Shown: positions 22,901 through 36,700 of the stretch, piece after piece
Numbering within the stretch: the stretch's first letter is position 1
Layout of the letters: the number at the start of each line of letters is the position of its first letter
Origin: Erythrocercus mccallii
Taxonomy: Eukaryota; Chordata; Aves; Passeriformes; Dicruridae
Length of the DNA stretch: 64,000 bases
Reading direction: 5' to 3'
NCBI GenBank assembly: GCA_013397435.1
Contig: VZRG01000355.1
Coordinates: 43,887 to 107,886 of the forward strand
Translations under genes and position numbers: made by a program
Notes under the pieces: generated by a model
What the model saw: the letters and a program-made list of their open reading frames with translations, nothing else
What the model was told of the DNA's origin: nothing
Database searches by the model: none

Positions 22901-25900
22901 TATATCTAATTAGATACTAATTCTCTCCTTCACAGAAATGAGCTGATTAGCAAACACCAATATAACTCAGCATTAACCTTGCCACCACAAGAAGAAAAAT
23001 GGCAGGTTCCTCTCTTATGTCTTGACTGTTTGCTGGGTAAAATAAATGACCACCTTTCATTTGTATTAGAAGTTGACTTGTTCTCAAACAAAGCAAACAC
23101 ACAAAGGCCTCGGTTGCTTATTTTACAGCACTGTAAAAGCACGTTTTACAGCTGTGTTGCAAGCAATCTGTACTCATTAAATTATCACTCTGACAGGCTT
23201 CCTGTGAAAAGCTGTCAAATGCAAACATTTTTCACACACGACAAATCATACTTTGCCGGTGCTCTTTCAGACACTGCTATCTGGAGGGATGGCAGGCTCT
23301 CTCTTCCCTCCAGTTATCTTGTTTAAACTTCTCAGACAAGGGTTGGCCCCTGTTGTCGACAAATAGGCACACACATGGTTGGGAAGGGCTTCACAAACTG
23401 ACCTGAGGGAGCAGCACATGGATCCAAGGTCTCCCTGGTTCTCCTGACTAAGGTTCTGAGAGGACTGGGTTATACAGACAGGGTGAACCAGAGACAAAGC
23501 CTTGGGATAACAAGGCACAGCCAGCTCTGGTCCTGCCTGACCAAGGAGCAAGGCCATGTTGTACTGCTTCAACATACGTCAGCCAAGTCTTGCTGATGCA
23601 AAGTCACGTTCTCACTCAAGGTGATGCCCAGGAGGACGAGCTCCAGGCTGAGGGAATCAGCACTGTGGGACCAGAGCCACAAAACCTTTCTTAATGACAA
23701 GAAACAATTTTAAAATTTGTCTGTATTGCAAATTAAATCCTGTGCATGCTACGGGCTTTGATGCTCAAAGGAAGATGACATTTCCAATGCCATTAACTTT
23801 AAGAGGCAGAAAAGGCAGTAATCTGCAGTCAGGCAATCTACAGCTCTGGACTCTGTTTATTCTTTTAATATTTTTGAATTTCAGCATAGAATTTCAATGC
23901 CCACCACTTGGTAAAAGCCTAGAGATGTCATGAAATGATAAGAGAAACGGGATAAGACATATGTGCCATCTCTGCAATAAAAATCCTGGGGAAAAAAGTC
24001 TCTGTGTTTGAACAAATCCTTCTTTAAAAGAGCACATTGAGAAACATAACCATAGTTACTTGGCAATTTCCTTTTTTCCAAGTAATAAGATGTATTACCT
24101 CTTTGCAGCTGAGGGGAGACTGGCCCTGCCAGTAACCCAGTGCAGGGCAGGCCTGCATCTCCCCAAGGTGCTTCCACATGACATCAAATTCCACTGCCAG
24201 AATAATTCAAAACAATCTTTCTTCCAAATTGCAGATACATGAGCTAACTGAAGAAACACAATCACTCCACCCACTGTGAGACAGAGTAAATCCCATCTCC
24301 AGACAACGCATCTACTTCTTTTGACGTTCACACCCAATATATTTTTGATCTTGGATTCATAGGTATCACCTGGAAATATTCTTGTTTTAAGTAAGAAGGG
24401 ATGCAGTGTTTTCCTATTCCTTGTGCTAACATTTTCAGATATCTCAAGAGTGGGATCTTCATACAAGAGGGCTTTTGCTGAGGAGAGCCCACTGCTGTAG
24501 GGCACAGTCCTACCTAAAACAAAGGCAGCTCCTGGAAATGAGATGAACACATCAAAGGGGCACATTGCCCTTCACCCACAGACAGGTTTGGCATTTCCGT
24601 ACATGTGCTGACAACAAAGGAAAAAGCAGCAAAAACTGCCTGGTCTGAGCTGCCTCCTGTCACCACCTGCCCTGTGTGTCAGGACTTGAGCACTGGTGTC
24701 CCTCAACTTCCCCAGCCCTGCCCCAGGCAGAGTCCTCAGGGCTAAATCCATAGCTGACCACTGCAGGAGTGCAAAGCTGTGCTTTCAATTTCTTTATCTT
24801 CAGGAGCAAAATTTATTTCAGCGAATACTTTCACACAGAGAGGCACAGTGCTCCACAGCACCACACGTACTTCTCCTGTAGCCACTGCAAAGAGTTAAAT
24901 CATCAGTGACCCAGGGCTCACCACCTAAAACCCCCACGTTTTACAGAACAAAGGAAACCTTAACTGCAGTGCAAAAAAAGGTCAAGTCTTACCCAAGAGT
25001 TCAGCAGGGTTGCTGAGCCAATGTGCTTGCCACAGACACCCATCTGTTGGCCATATTCAGGTGTGCAGGTACCCTTCCAAAAGCACACCAGGGCTGCCAT
25101 ACAGCTTTCTGCTCCCAAAAGCCACCAGACATGCTGCATTTCCCATGCATCAGGTTTCCTTGGTTAAGAGCTGAGTTTTCAATTTGCCTTATTCTGTTTG
25201 AGGTTTGCAAATGAACTACACAAACAAATCCCACGTAGATGTGCAATTACACAACCACTTTAAACAAATAAAACCAGGTTCAAGCACACATATGGAACAT
25301 GCTGAATTTTTATAGGCACAATTAATTAGTTTCAGATAATTTGCCACCCAGCTTTTTGAATACTTTTACTATATTGTCCAGATTATGATTAATTAAGGAC
25401 CGTCTGTCTCACCAAAACCTTTAATTTGCTTGTCTGTATCGACAATTATGCTTTCTAGTGTGTACAGGAAAACACTGCTACAAAGAGATTAATTATATTT
25501 TCTCCTTAAAAAGTCTACTCATAAAATGTCCACAACAGCAAAATGGATTCCCAGACAAATGCTCCTGCCCAAGCCACGGCCCTTCAGGCTCCGTGTCCCT
25601 GTGTTTTCCAGAGGTGCATCTGCAGATCCAAACTCCACCCTGCAGCTGCTCCTACCATGTGAAGCAAAATTCAACCCAGACAGATAAATGGAATTTGGGA
25701 AAAAAAGAGACAAATGTTTCACTGGCTCTCTTCACCTGGAAGCTGAAGCCATCGACAGCCATGCCACCTAGTCCAAAGGGAGAAAAGCAATTATTTTTTT
25801 CTGAATGTGCTTCACTATTTTTAATATGTCTTTGTTTCCTTTATTGCATATAGCATTTTTAATTTTCACCAGGGAAAACCAAATCCTAGCTTAACAACCT

Positions 25901-28900
25901 TTTTCCAGAAGTGTTGAGAAACCAATGAACACACAGTGTTAACATATTTATTGAATATGAACTCAGAAGGGCAGGGCAGATCCACAAGCTGTTTATCTGT
26001 CCTGTTTTCAAACATGTGTTAGCACTTATTGACATGGGAAGAACCCTTTCACAGGGCTTGAAGAAGTACAGGCTTAAATCTTGTCCGTGTCACAGCAACA
26101 GCCCCAATATGTGAATGCTGCCAGGCTGGGAAGAGCATCTCCCTAAACTTTGCTTGATTAATGGAAGTCAAGACAACAAAAACAATTGGGCCACACCCTC
26201 ATAGGTTAAAAAGAAAACAAAACCACCAAAACACAAGATTTCTAGAAGTTCTGGTTTCTGGAGCACTGTGGGGCTAGTAGGAGTCCAGAAGACTAGGGCA
26301 GAAGATAACACACAGCCCTGGGCAGCACCATCACACTGAGACTGAGCTTGTTAGGAAATAAGGAGCACTGAAGAAGGAGGACAATGTGGATTGCTGTCTC
26401 TGATTCAAGAAACAAAGAGCAGCACATTGCATTCTGCTGTACGTCCCAGTCATCCCATGAATTAGGAAAACAGTGAGAAATGCCCTTGGGTCACTTCTTA
26501 ATCCATCCTGCTCTGCTACATCCCATGCAGCAGGATGAACCCAGACTTTGTAGCCTCCTCATCCCTGGTTTCAGAGACTGTCACTGTTCACACATACCAT
26601 TTTCTCCCATAGCTATGCTGAGTTTTCTCCCACTGCTTCCATGTTCCCTCCTCTCCAAGCAACAGGTCCATCATTCCCAGCACTTCCATCTCCCTCCTTG
26701 CAACAACTCTTCCTCAATGCACCTCTCTGCAACTTTTTCTTCTTCCTCCACTGCTTGCTCTTCTCTCTACTCCCCCATGTCTAATTTTCACTGCACCCAT
26801 TCCTCAGTCTCTTCAGACACACCTGTGATTTCTCAGGCGCTTCAGCTTTTGCCCCACATCCATTTGGTACCGATACACCAAGTTCCCAGTCCAAACTTCA
26901 CCTGGAAGTGAGCTCCTTCAGGCTGCCTCCCACGTCCTCCCAACTCAAAGGAACTTTCTGGGACATTCACTAAGGTATTTTACAGGTACATGTTTTCCCA
27001 AGCCTCCCTTCCTACTGCTGTCAGAGTGTGAGGAGGGCCTGCACTACTGAACAGTGGGGATGTCTTTCTTGTTCCCATTACCTCAGTTACCCTCATCTCA
27101 TTACACTGCAGGGAGAGCTCTTCCAGCTGGGGCTGCCTCTTATTTGTTCAGCCAGCATGTGAGTGGCTGGACACTAAGACATTACAGTACATTAAACACT
27201 AACAAAATAGCTCCAGCCCTGCATCAGTGGGTTATCACACCCCCAAGCCAAACCACCACCACCAAAATGGGCACCCAGGGGAGCAGCTACCGGGACTATA
27301 CACATAGGCTTGGTGGCTCCTTTGTGCAGAAAGGAGGAAGAGAGAGTTAATTTTAAACAGACAAACAATAGCTCATTGACTGGTTGACAGCAATTAGAAA
27401 CCAGAGAGCACCAAGCACGTTTCCTGTAGCCAAGTACAAAACCTGTTGCCCGCGTCTTTGCTTTTGGGAAAAAACCCCAAAAGGATAACAGCAGTTTACC
27501 TGCGACCTTACAACCGGGGAGACCTCTAGAACTCCTTTGACCTGAGATCACACTAGAGTGTTTGATCCCTCCAAGCCCATACACAAACTGCTTTTGCCTC
27601 TTGCTGAAGTCTTTGCTAAGTTACGAGATCTGGTATCTTTTTTTTTCCCCTCCTAACCATCAGGGCGGGAACCCCCTTCACCTTACCCCATGAGATTTCC
27701 TGCTTCTGTGGTAACTTGAACTTGACCTTAGGATCTTTCCAAGCCTCCCAAAGACCAGAGGTCTGGTTCTCACTACTGACAGACAAGCATTACCCTTCTC
27801 AATGAACAAGACTAAAAATCATGGTGGTGTATGTACCTCCTTAAAAACCTCCAGATGGAGAGGAGCCAGTTGAACAAAAACAAAGAATAAACAAACTTCC
27901 AAGGCACAGACAGCAGACAATTTGTTTCATTGCTGTTGCATTGAGTGGGAAAGCACAAACAAAAGCACACAAGTGGGATTTTCTAAAGGAAGCATGTTGG
28001 TGGTTGTTCCCTCTAGCTTCTCCTCAATCAATCCCTTCCTATTCTCAGTAAGCACCAATCTGAAACCAGGTCCAAAGGATTGCCTCTCCACAACAGTTTC
28101 TCTGAGGTATACCTTCCCAACATTTTCTGCCCTGGTTGGCATGAGGTTTGTTGCCATCCATTTCTGGAGAGGGCAGAACAAGGCTGTGCCTTCACCTCAA
28201 TGCGAGTTGCAGCACAGACCAAACCATCCTATTATTTGTACCTTAATGACATCATGGTCATCAGTGCACTCGCCTGAAGGTGGGTGGCAAGGGGAGAGCT
28301 TTTCTCACCACACAGGTTTATTCAGAAGCTCGAATTCTGTGCACCTCTGGCACAACAGAGGTCCCCCAGGTCTCAGTGCTCCAGCTGTGCCAACACACCT
28401 GCTTCCTGCAGATATGAATGTGCTGGCAGCCCATACTGACCCCATGGTCCTGGTGCCACAGACACGGGGGGACCCTGCCAAAGGAGCAGGATGAGGGCCC
28501 AGATCTCTGCTCTCACAGGCTGTTTCCAGTAAAAGAGTTAATGTGAGATGAACGTCCCCAAGGGCAGTTATTTTGGTAAGGCAGAACACCCCGATGGGCT
28601 GCCAAATTCCAACTATAGGAGCAGCAGGCTGGGCACCTGTGGGGCTCATCTTTCACTGTTTGCCTCCACACTGCCTGAAGCAGCAGAAAGGAGACCACCA
28701 AAAGCTTTCGCTTGTCCCTTCTGTCTCCTTCCCAGCAACTAATACATTCCAGTTATGCATGCCACTCCACCAGCACACCTCCCTGATAACTTGTTCCTGG
28801 AGACAGCAGCTGGAAGCAAAGGCTTATCTGAACAACAAAAACTCAATTCAGAGACTAATTTCAGTCTTTTTCCTCCAGTTTCAGCAGAGCTTGGAAGCTA

Positions 28901-31900
28901 TTGGGCCAATATTCTCTCAACCAGTCTCTCAGATTCAGCCAGAAGCCCGTTATTAGAAGAAAGTCATGCACCCAGGAGTAACACAGGGCTCACGCTAGAA
29001 GGTCAAGGGCACCCTGGGATGCCTTGAAGATGCTCATCACAATCATACTTTGTACCTGTAGCTACCTTGCCCAGTACAAACATGGAGCCCACAAACAGGA
29101 ATCCCTCTCCAGCCCCTCTGCCTGATCCCTGTACAGCAGAGAGGTTGTGTGCACCATGGACTTGGGGACCTCTGGCCAGCTCTTTCTTCTTGGATTTGGT
29201 TTCTTTCCACTTATTGTCCTCAAAGGGTTTCCTTTTACACTTCTGTACTTGTTTTATTTTAAATGCTAATGGAAAATTCAGGGAGACTGGATCAGAAATG
29301 GAACTCTTGGCATTTAATTGCTTCCCAGATGCTGGCTCAGGCTGTACCATTTGATACAAATCCTTCTGTCACCTGGGCACTGGGAACACCAAACCTACTG
29401 CCAGCCCAGCCCAGGCACAGACCATTTCACACACTTCCCTCCTGTACAATGAAGATTGCAGAAGTTTGCTGCCCTGCCTAAGTCTAGAGTGCACAAAAGA
29501 AAGGGACACAACTTGATTTAAGTGCAACAGCAGAAGTGCTTGTGAAATACAGGGGCAGGAGAAACAAGGAGCTTGTGAGACTCAGCAGCCTCTGTATTTT
29601 TCCCCACAGAAAAGGGCTTGGCACAACAGTTACATCCTCCAAGAGATTCAGGATGTGTCTTTAAAAAGTAAGAACACCTTATCTAGGAAGCAATAGAACA
29701 GTGGAAACACTGCAGAAGACTTATGGGCTATGTCCTGTCCTGGCTCCAATTCCTCAAAACAGCTGAGCAGTTTCCCCAAAGCATTGTTGGCTAGCACAGA
29801 CCCTGGTGGGGAAAACTTAGCCTCAAAGGGCAAAAGAGGTGAAAGTTCAAATTTAATACATGGAACTGAGCAGTGTTAACATCACCATTAATTCTATTAA
29901 TGTTATTAATCCCTGAGAGAGTGAAAGGGAGGGCACTAAGTTGTGAATATAAGACAAGGCACAAGACATTTTATTAAAAAAAAGAGGAGGGGTTGTTTAA
30001 ATCCCTGGCTGGTATAGCTGCTTCTGTGGCATGAGATGTCACCACACTCAGTTACAGCTTCCCCATGAATGTCATTGTCATGGAGGGAGACACTTACATG
30101 GCCAGAAAATTTTATTCACTGATTTCTCAAAGAAGCCCATAAACATATCTGAGACTAACTAGCAAATCTTCATCTTGAAAATCATTTGGCTATGGTGAAT
30201 TCAACAACTCACAAAGTATTTTTTTATTTTAACAAAAAAAATTTCCCTTGATGCTGAAAATTCATCTCTTACTGCTATACTGGCATCAGGCTAGTGGTTT
30301 AAATTACAACAGAGGAGACCTGCAGGACCATACATACCTCTACTGTAAGCAAATATTTAGACAGGATGTGTAAGATATGGGACTCTCGAGCTCACAAGTT
30401 CTCCCAGCGCCTGCAAACCAAATATGCGCAGGAGGATCTGATGCTGTCACATTATGCACTGGGAGCCGAAATGATTCCTGGTCAGCCCTTTGGGGATGGA
30501 TAATCAGCAGATTGTTCCATGCTCCTGATTAAAGAGGAGATAACCCGTTTCTGTATGGCTTTGGTGTCAGATCAGAGCAATTCTGGCAACAGTTCCAACA
30601 GCACACAGTGCTCCAGCAACAGCTGATGCAAACGCTCCAGAAGCCACAGGGCATCCCAGCCTCTATCCAAAGGACATGCCGACACTTGGACTGTCCTTCT
30701 GCAGCAGCAACTGCTGCAAAGGTCAAGCACATAATGGAGGCAGGACAGGTTTGCCTCTCCTCCCAGGCCTGAATGTCAAGGTTGGGAGATTAGCAGCCAG
30801 AGAACCCACAACAAAGATTTCCAAAGGGCTGGAGGACAGGGTTTGCTGTTTGGACTGCATCCTGGAGTGGCCAACCACAGCCCAGGGATGTGTCACCCCA
30901 CAAGAGAAGTGTCCACTCCACTTGAAATGAATCTGTAATAACTCATCCTGCCTACTCAGTCACTGCAAGGCTGTAGCACAGAGGATTTCATGTTAAACTA
31001 AGGAAGGTGTACAGCTCATTTTTGCCAGTTTTATTTCCACTTCAATGGATTTAGCTACAAGCAATAAAGAAGTCTTGAAGAGTGGCAGATAGTAATACCA
31101 GAGCTTGGGCTCATGTAGAAGAGCAGCTCTGGAAGGGATTGTGTCCTTTTCTAGTCTCATCCCTAAGGATCAGGACAAATATACGGGTCTCGATTGCCTC
31201 TCCTTCCTGTAGTTTGGGTACATTAGACCAAAAAGTGTGGGATGAATTATGCTGGGCAAGTGGCACTCAAATGTGCAAGACCCAACTGACTATAGCTGAT
31301 CTGATGACCAAGCACCAAGACCAAAGGAAGGAAATGCCATCCCACAAGCAGCCAAACATTCAATAGTAGGCTCTTAAACAAAACATAGCAGTTTAGGGCA
31401 TGGAACTCCAACATTTTTGCAGAAGAGTCTGAGGACATCAGTGGGAAGACTCCTTAACCTGCCCCAGCAACCAGCAGGAAGGTGTGCCTTCAGCCTCCAG
31501 GTGACTGGGCTGGAGGGAGAGAGGCAGTCATGATTAAAAGCCGCCCAAGAGATAAATGATAGAGGGTGGTAATCAGTTCATCTCTACTTCCACCCCAGGT
31601 AAGATTTAAAAAATCCCTAAATCAGCTTTGTCTGCAGCAAATGAAGATTTAGTTCTGATACTAGCACTCAAAGACAGAGTTATTAGGCTTTGGGACAGGC
31701 TGAGGAGGTTGCCAATTCTCCTTCATTAGTTTCATATGAAGCAGAGACACACCCTTGAGGGACAGGTCGGGCACAGCAAATCCAGCTTTCAAAAACAGCT
31801 GAACAACATCATCCCCTTCCAGACTTGCCACTGAAGGACTTCCTAGGCTAAAGTGAGAGTGAGACCAGCACAGAGGATGATCTGAGGGGCTGACAGGAGA

Positions 31901-33629
31901 ACCACCAAGCACAGACAGAAGAGCTTGTGCAGGCTCCCTTTCAAAGTTGTTGGGTTTTTTTCTTAAATTTTGAAGCCTTGTGCTTTGACAGGCATCTATC
32001 TCAGCTTGGCTTAATGTCCTCCTGCCCTCACACAGCCCTGCAGCCACCCCTTTCCCCAACAAAGGGGCAGATGCACTTCACAGGATGTCTGCTCCACGTC
32101 AGGGATGCTAATGCAGCGACCTGTGCATGCTCTTTGTTTTCAACATAGCACTTCAAAAAGCCTTGTCGTTCATTTAAGGTGAAGCAGATGCTGTTCCTCT
32201 GGTCTCTTTGAACAAGCTTATCTATGGGCTGGATTTCATTAAGTGTCTTGTTCTGCATTTAATAAGCTTGCAAGTCTAGACACTTTGGTTCTCCCTCTAT
32301 CACCCCTTTGGTGTACCAGTAGGTAGAGACAACAGAGGTTAAGAGAGAAATATTTAGCCAGCAGATTTAGATGCTATCAAGATGATTGCATAATTCTACT
32401 TTGACTCACTTCAATTTCATACCCAGGGATTTTTTCTCTCACCCTAGTGCCAATTCCTTTTGAAAGCACGAGACTGCTACCCACTGTAGTGGCGCAGAGG
32501 AGGTTGCTGAGAGGTTCAAGACACAGACTTTGGGATATTCATAGAAAACTTTTGTTGAACCAGTGACCAAACAAGGGAACAAATGTCCAGAGGAGCGCAT
32601 AGGGTTACTGTCCTTTACCACAGAGTGTGATGGTGATGTACCAGCAACCCAGTCCACTTGAGTTGTCAGATACTTCCATATGCAGCTAGCTGTCACCTCA
32701 CTCCCCCAGCCAACAAGGACAATCCAAGCAAGCAGCCTGACAGCCTGCTCCTCCTCCCCAGATGCCCAGGCAACACGGGGCTGCAGCGTCTGGGAGCACT
32801 GAGGCACCTATAAAGCCCCACAGGAACCAACCAAGAGCTCAGAAGGAAACCAAGAAATGCCCTGGGACCTCTGCCAGGTGCTGTGCCCAGTGTCTAGGCA
32901 TCAACTTCAGCTGCTTGCAGAGGTGCTCTCAAAGGGAAAGCACCTGGCTGCAAGGTGGGCAATGCTGGCTGCGTGCCAGCTACCTCCAAAGGAAGCTTCT
33001 TCCTGCAGCTCCCATGAGCTAGGCATGCCCTATGGAGAGCCAGTCTGACAGGACACACTGTGGACCCAAGGGCAATACCTAGACCAGTCATTTGCTTATC
33101 TGTCAGCAGTTATCATCACTCCAGTGATGGGAACTCAGCCAAGACTTATTCATTATGGTTCTGACCCTGCATCACACTTGAACCCTCAGCCTCCACACAA
33201 AACCACTCTGTGTTTATCTGCTGTTCTGCTTAGCCCCAAAGGCTAAAAGTGAGATGGATACAAATCCTGTGGGTTCACAACATGCTGGGAAAGATCAGCA
33301 TTGTTGTGGAAGGGGGCTGCAAGACTGCACGTTACAATTACGCATGCTGCAGGGATGTACCAATAAAACCAACTGCAATCTTACATTAGAGCAAACTGGC
33401 TTTTCAAAAGATTAATCAGAAAGAAAGATCTCTCTCTTTGGGAAACAGGCAGCCATTATCAGCAAATACTTCTCTCTCATGAGATTGCAAAACAAGGCAT
33501 GCTCTGCCCTCTGAGCCGAGTCATGAACTTTCCCAGCAAAAGGGGAGAACAACTGCAAAGAAAACAACAGGATGGGCATTTTTCACATTTTTATCCAAAG
33601 GAGAGTGAGTTTGAGGTCTTTGCACTTAC
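19938..33629 (-). other. GPC4: GPC4 intron 2 (13.7 kb)
   Basis: Donor GTAAGT next to exon 2, acceptor TTTCCTAG next to exon 3. It contains AT-rich stretches with clustered TAATTA-type motifs near 22870-22940 and 25315-25400, the former with a 14-bp palindrome. The rest is unremarkable intron with no recognised gene, RNA or transposon. Confidence 0.88.
22903..22916. promoter_or_regulatory. 14-bp palindrome TATCTAATTAGATA
   Basis: A perfect palindrome centred on TAATTA, within about 70 bases that also contain TTAATC, ACTAAT and GATTAG. This resembles a homeodomain-dimer site in a cluster. Function is inferred. Confidence 0.35.
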
Positions 33630-33788
33630 CATCAAACTTCTTGTATCGGGAACTGAACATGTTTTGTAGGTGATTGCTAAGCTCTATGACAGCGCTTCTG
33701 AAGTCATGTTTACTCTGCTGACTGTACTTCTCCTCCATTTCTTGAGAGCAGCACGTGTAGCCTTGCGAGCAGACTTTCAGGTGGTCAC
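33630..33788 (-). CDS. GPC4: GPC4 exon 2: N-terminal cysteine cluster
   Basis: This 159-base exon encodes DHLKVCSQGYTCCSQEMEEK followed by a helical stretch ending in SSRYKKFD. It carries three conserved glypican cysteines (VCSQ and TCC), which in the GPC1 structure pair with exon 1 and with the exon 4 cysteines, tying the N terminus to the central lobe. The acceptor is a good pyrimidine tract ending TTTTCAG before GTGACC, and the donor is ATG followed by GTAAGT. Phase is 1 at both ends, so the exon joins exon 1 as Gly-Asp and exon 3 as Asp-Glu-Phe-Phe. The CSQEMEEKYS wording separates GPC4 from GPC6 and GPC1. It is the only coding sequence in a stretch of more than 43 kb between exons 3 and 1. 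Confidence 0.96.
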
Positions 33789-36700
33789 CTGAAAAGCAGA
33801 TAAGAAAATATCCCAAGTTAAAAGGACTCTGTGACTCTCTATGCCAGAGAAAAGAGGTCTCATGAGGCAGGGTATGTGAAGATTTGCAGCACCATTTACT
33901 TTCAAGGCGATTCCCCCAGTGCGAGCACTTGACCAAGCACATCAAAACCTGATTCCTTAGAGAAACTTTATAGCAACATATGTAAAAACCTTGTCTTTCT
34001 GTGAGAACATTAAAAAGTGTCTTCTTACTTATTCAGTTAATAAACAGAATAAACAGATGCTGATCCTGTACAGTATAATGTGAAGAACCAGAAAATTGAC
34101 CTGTATATAAATATGTTGTATATGGTAACTTGCATGAAGTTTTTGCTGAGTATTTTTAATACTTCCAGTTCATTCAGCTAATACACAACATCAGTGGCAA
34201 TGGCCCTTTCTGTTCAGATAAGTGCTTTTTTCTTCACCCCTCCCCAGTTCAACTATCAGAGGAAAAGTAGTCTCACAGTTGTCACTTGCTTTATGCAACA
34301 GTTGATGAAAATGCTTCATATTTCCCAGCTCCTAATTTTGCAGTTTTCTGTCATCTTCCTGGAGGAAACAGGGGATTTGTTTTTGGAGACTTCAAATGGA
34401 TTTTTTTTTTCCTTAAGATAATTCTTTCCTGAGAGTCATCTGGCTCAAGCTGGCTTGGTCAGAGGGAACATCACCAAGTGTTTCAGTATCTGCAACAGGT
34501 CCATTTCAAAAATCTCTGACAATCTGGACCCATATAAATTGCTTTTAGATGCCTTGCAGCAGTGTGAGATTAAGCTGTCCCCTTCCTGCACCACCCGCAA
34601 AATGCCATTGCCAAGTTTTGTGGGCCAAGATAAACGCTTGGCACGGCAGTCCTCAGCTCTATCTTTCTGACAGGCCCCACAACACAGCACCAACACCAAG
34701 CAGGTGGGCTGATGCTGAAGTGGTTCAAATTTGGGCAAATTGTGCAAAGCTTTGTCAACGCAGAAGATACAATCAAAACAAGCAGTCAGGATGAGGAACT
34801 CATGTTTCCAAGTCAGATGGTATTTTAAAAGACACGGCCAACATATACACTGCTGCCTTCTCTCCCATTTCACACCCTGCTGCCAGACCTTATCCTTCAT
34901 TCTGAGGAAACAGATGGAGAAGGGAAAGCTCTTCCCTGCCTGCTTACACTCTGGAAATACACAAGGATCTCCAACCACCATGGAGGTTCAGAAACTCACT
35001 GTCAGAACTGCAAAGGACTTGTCAGCCCCCATGCAGAAAATAACATCTTCCTGATAGGCAGTGCACCACACATTTAAGGAAGCACCATCCATCCTACCTG
35101 CTGGAGCATCAAAACTGGGTTTAGAGAAACAAAAGCAGGTTTCGGACAGTTCAAAGCCTGTCCATGGTTAACACAACAGGTTGATGCTCTGCCTGCCTTG
35201 TGCAAGATTTCTCAACAGTGTCTTTTGCCCAGGTGGTGAACCTTTGTATCACTTTGCATGACCTTCTAGCCCAGAAAGGTTAGTGTCTCTCCTTACAGAC
35301 ACTTCAGGGCCATCTCAAAAAATGACACAAATACTTTTATCTCTCTGTCTATATACATAGTTCCTGAGAACCTCTCCTCCTAAAATCAATTTCCCTGTTG
35401 TGCTACAGGGTTTGTTTGTTTTCTCTGGCATTACAGAGAGACCTTGACCAGCAGATAATTCTGACAGAGCTAATTTATTGCACAAGACCATCCACTGCTC
35501 TTCAATTATGGAAAGCTCAGTCTGCTACAGGAAACAGCACTGCTTAAGCACAGCTTTTGGAAAACGCAGAAAAATCTCACTGACTCCTTACAGATACATC
35601 TTTTTTTCACAGACTACTTCTTTCTGTCTCAGAGGAGCACCTCCACCAGCAAATACATGGCTCCAAGGGAGGCAGCTCCAGGTAGCTTCATAAGCCATTT
35701 AAACAAGAGGATGGGGTGCACCCAGATTTTCAGATCCTGTCCACTAAATTCATACTGGAGTATGCCTGGGCACTCCTCTCTGAGCCCACCTTACCAAGCA
35801 AGCCTCAAAATAAGAAAGTGCCCAAGCATCACTGTTTTATTTCACCTTCAGTCTCTGCTCCAATTCCAATACAGGACTAAGGACTCTGACACAACATTAA
35901 CCATGAACAGCAGCAAAGCAAATTCAGACCTACTGAAAGCAGGATTTCTTTTCCTAGTTACACTTCACAGACACTTTCTGAAGTTGTCCATAGATATCCT
36001 ACAAACCCCCATACAGTGGTTTTAACAATGTCCCCAATTTACTTATTATTAAAAAAAAGCCCAGTGTATTTCACAGATACATGTATCAGTTTCACATCCA
36101 TTTACATTATTAAACTACAGTTACCATCCTGCCTAATGTTACAAAGCAAAATCACTTCCTCTAATCCCCTTTGTCCCAGATTTGACAGTGCCTCCCTAGG
36201 ACACATGTGCAAAGCCAAGCAAGAGCACTACTGATTTACTGACAGTAAATCAAGCTTGCATAGATCCCATTTGGTTGATCATTAAGAAATAATGTTCCAA
36301 AATGTAACTCAGACATTCAAAAATGAACGACCAAGCAATCTAATTATGGAAGATATTTCTCAGTCATGTCAGCACTATGTGGTCTGGCTCATACTCAAGA
36401 ATTAGCTCTGTCTGGAACCAAAGAGCTCTGGCTACTCAGTGCTAATCATAGGAGGATGTACTCCGCTATCCAGCATTTAAAATACAGAAAGTTTAGATCT
36501 GTGGGCCACTTCTCTTGCAGTTTTCTTATGCCAAAGTGGGAGATGTCACTAGAAAGTCACTGGAAGACACTGGGGGTCCCAGTTTTCCCACATGGAGGTT
36601 TGTCCTTAGCACAACCACATCCCTAAGAATACATCAAATCAACACTGCACAGTGTGTGAGAAATCTCATGTCTGGCCTTTCAAATCTGCTAGCAGAGCTG

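Noticed and set aside
34445..34981. 178-codon minus-strand open frame just upstream of exon 2
   Set aside because: Cys/Trp-rich but without a domain pattern. GPC4 exons 1 and 2 join perfectly without it.
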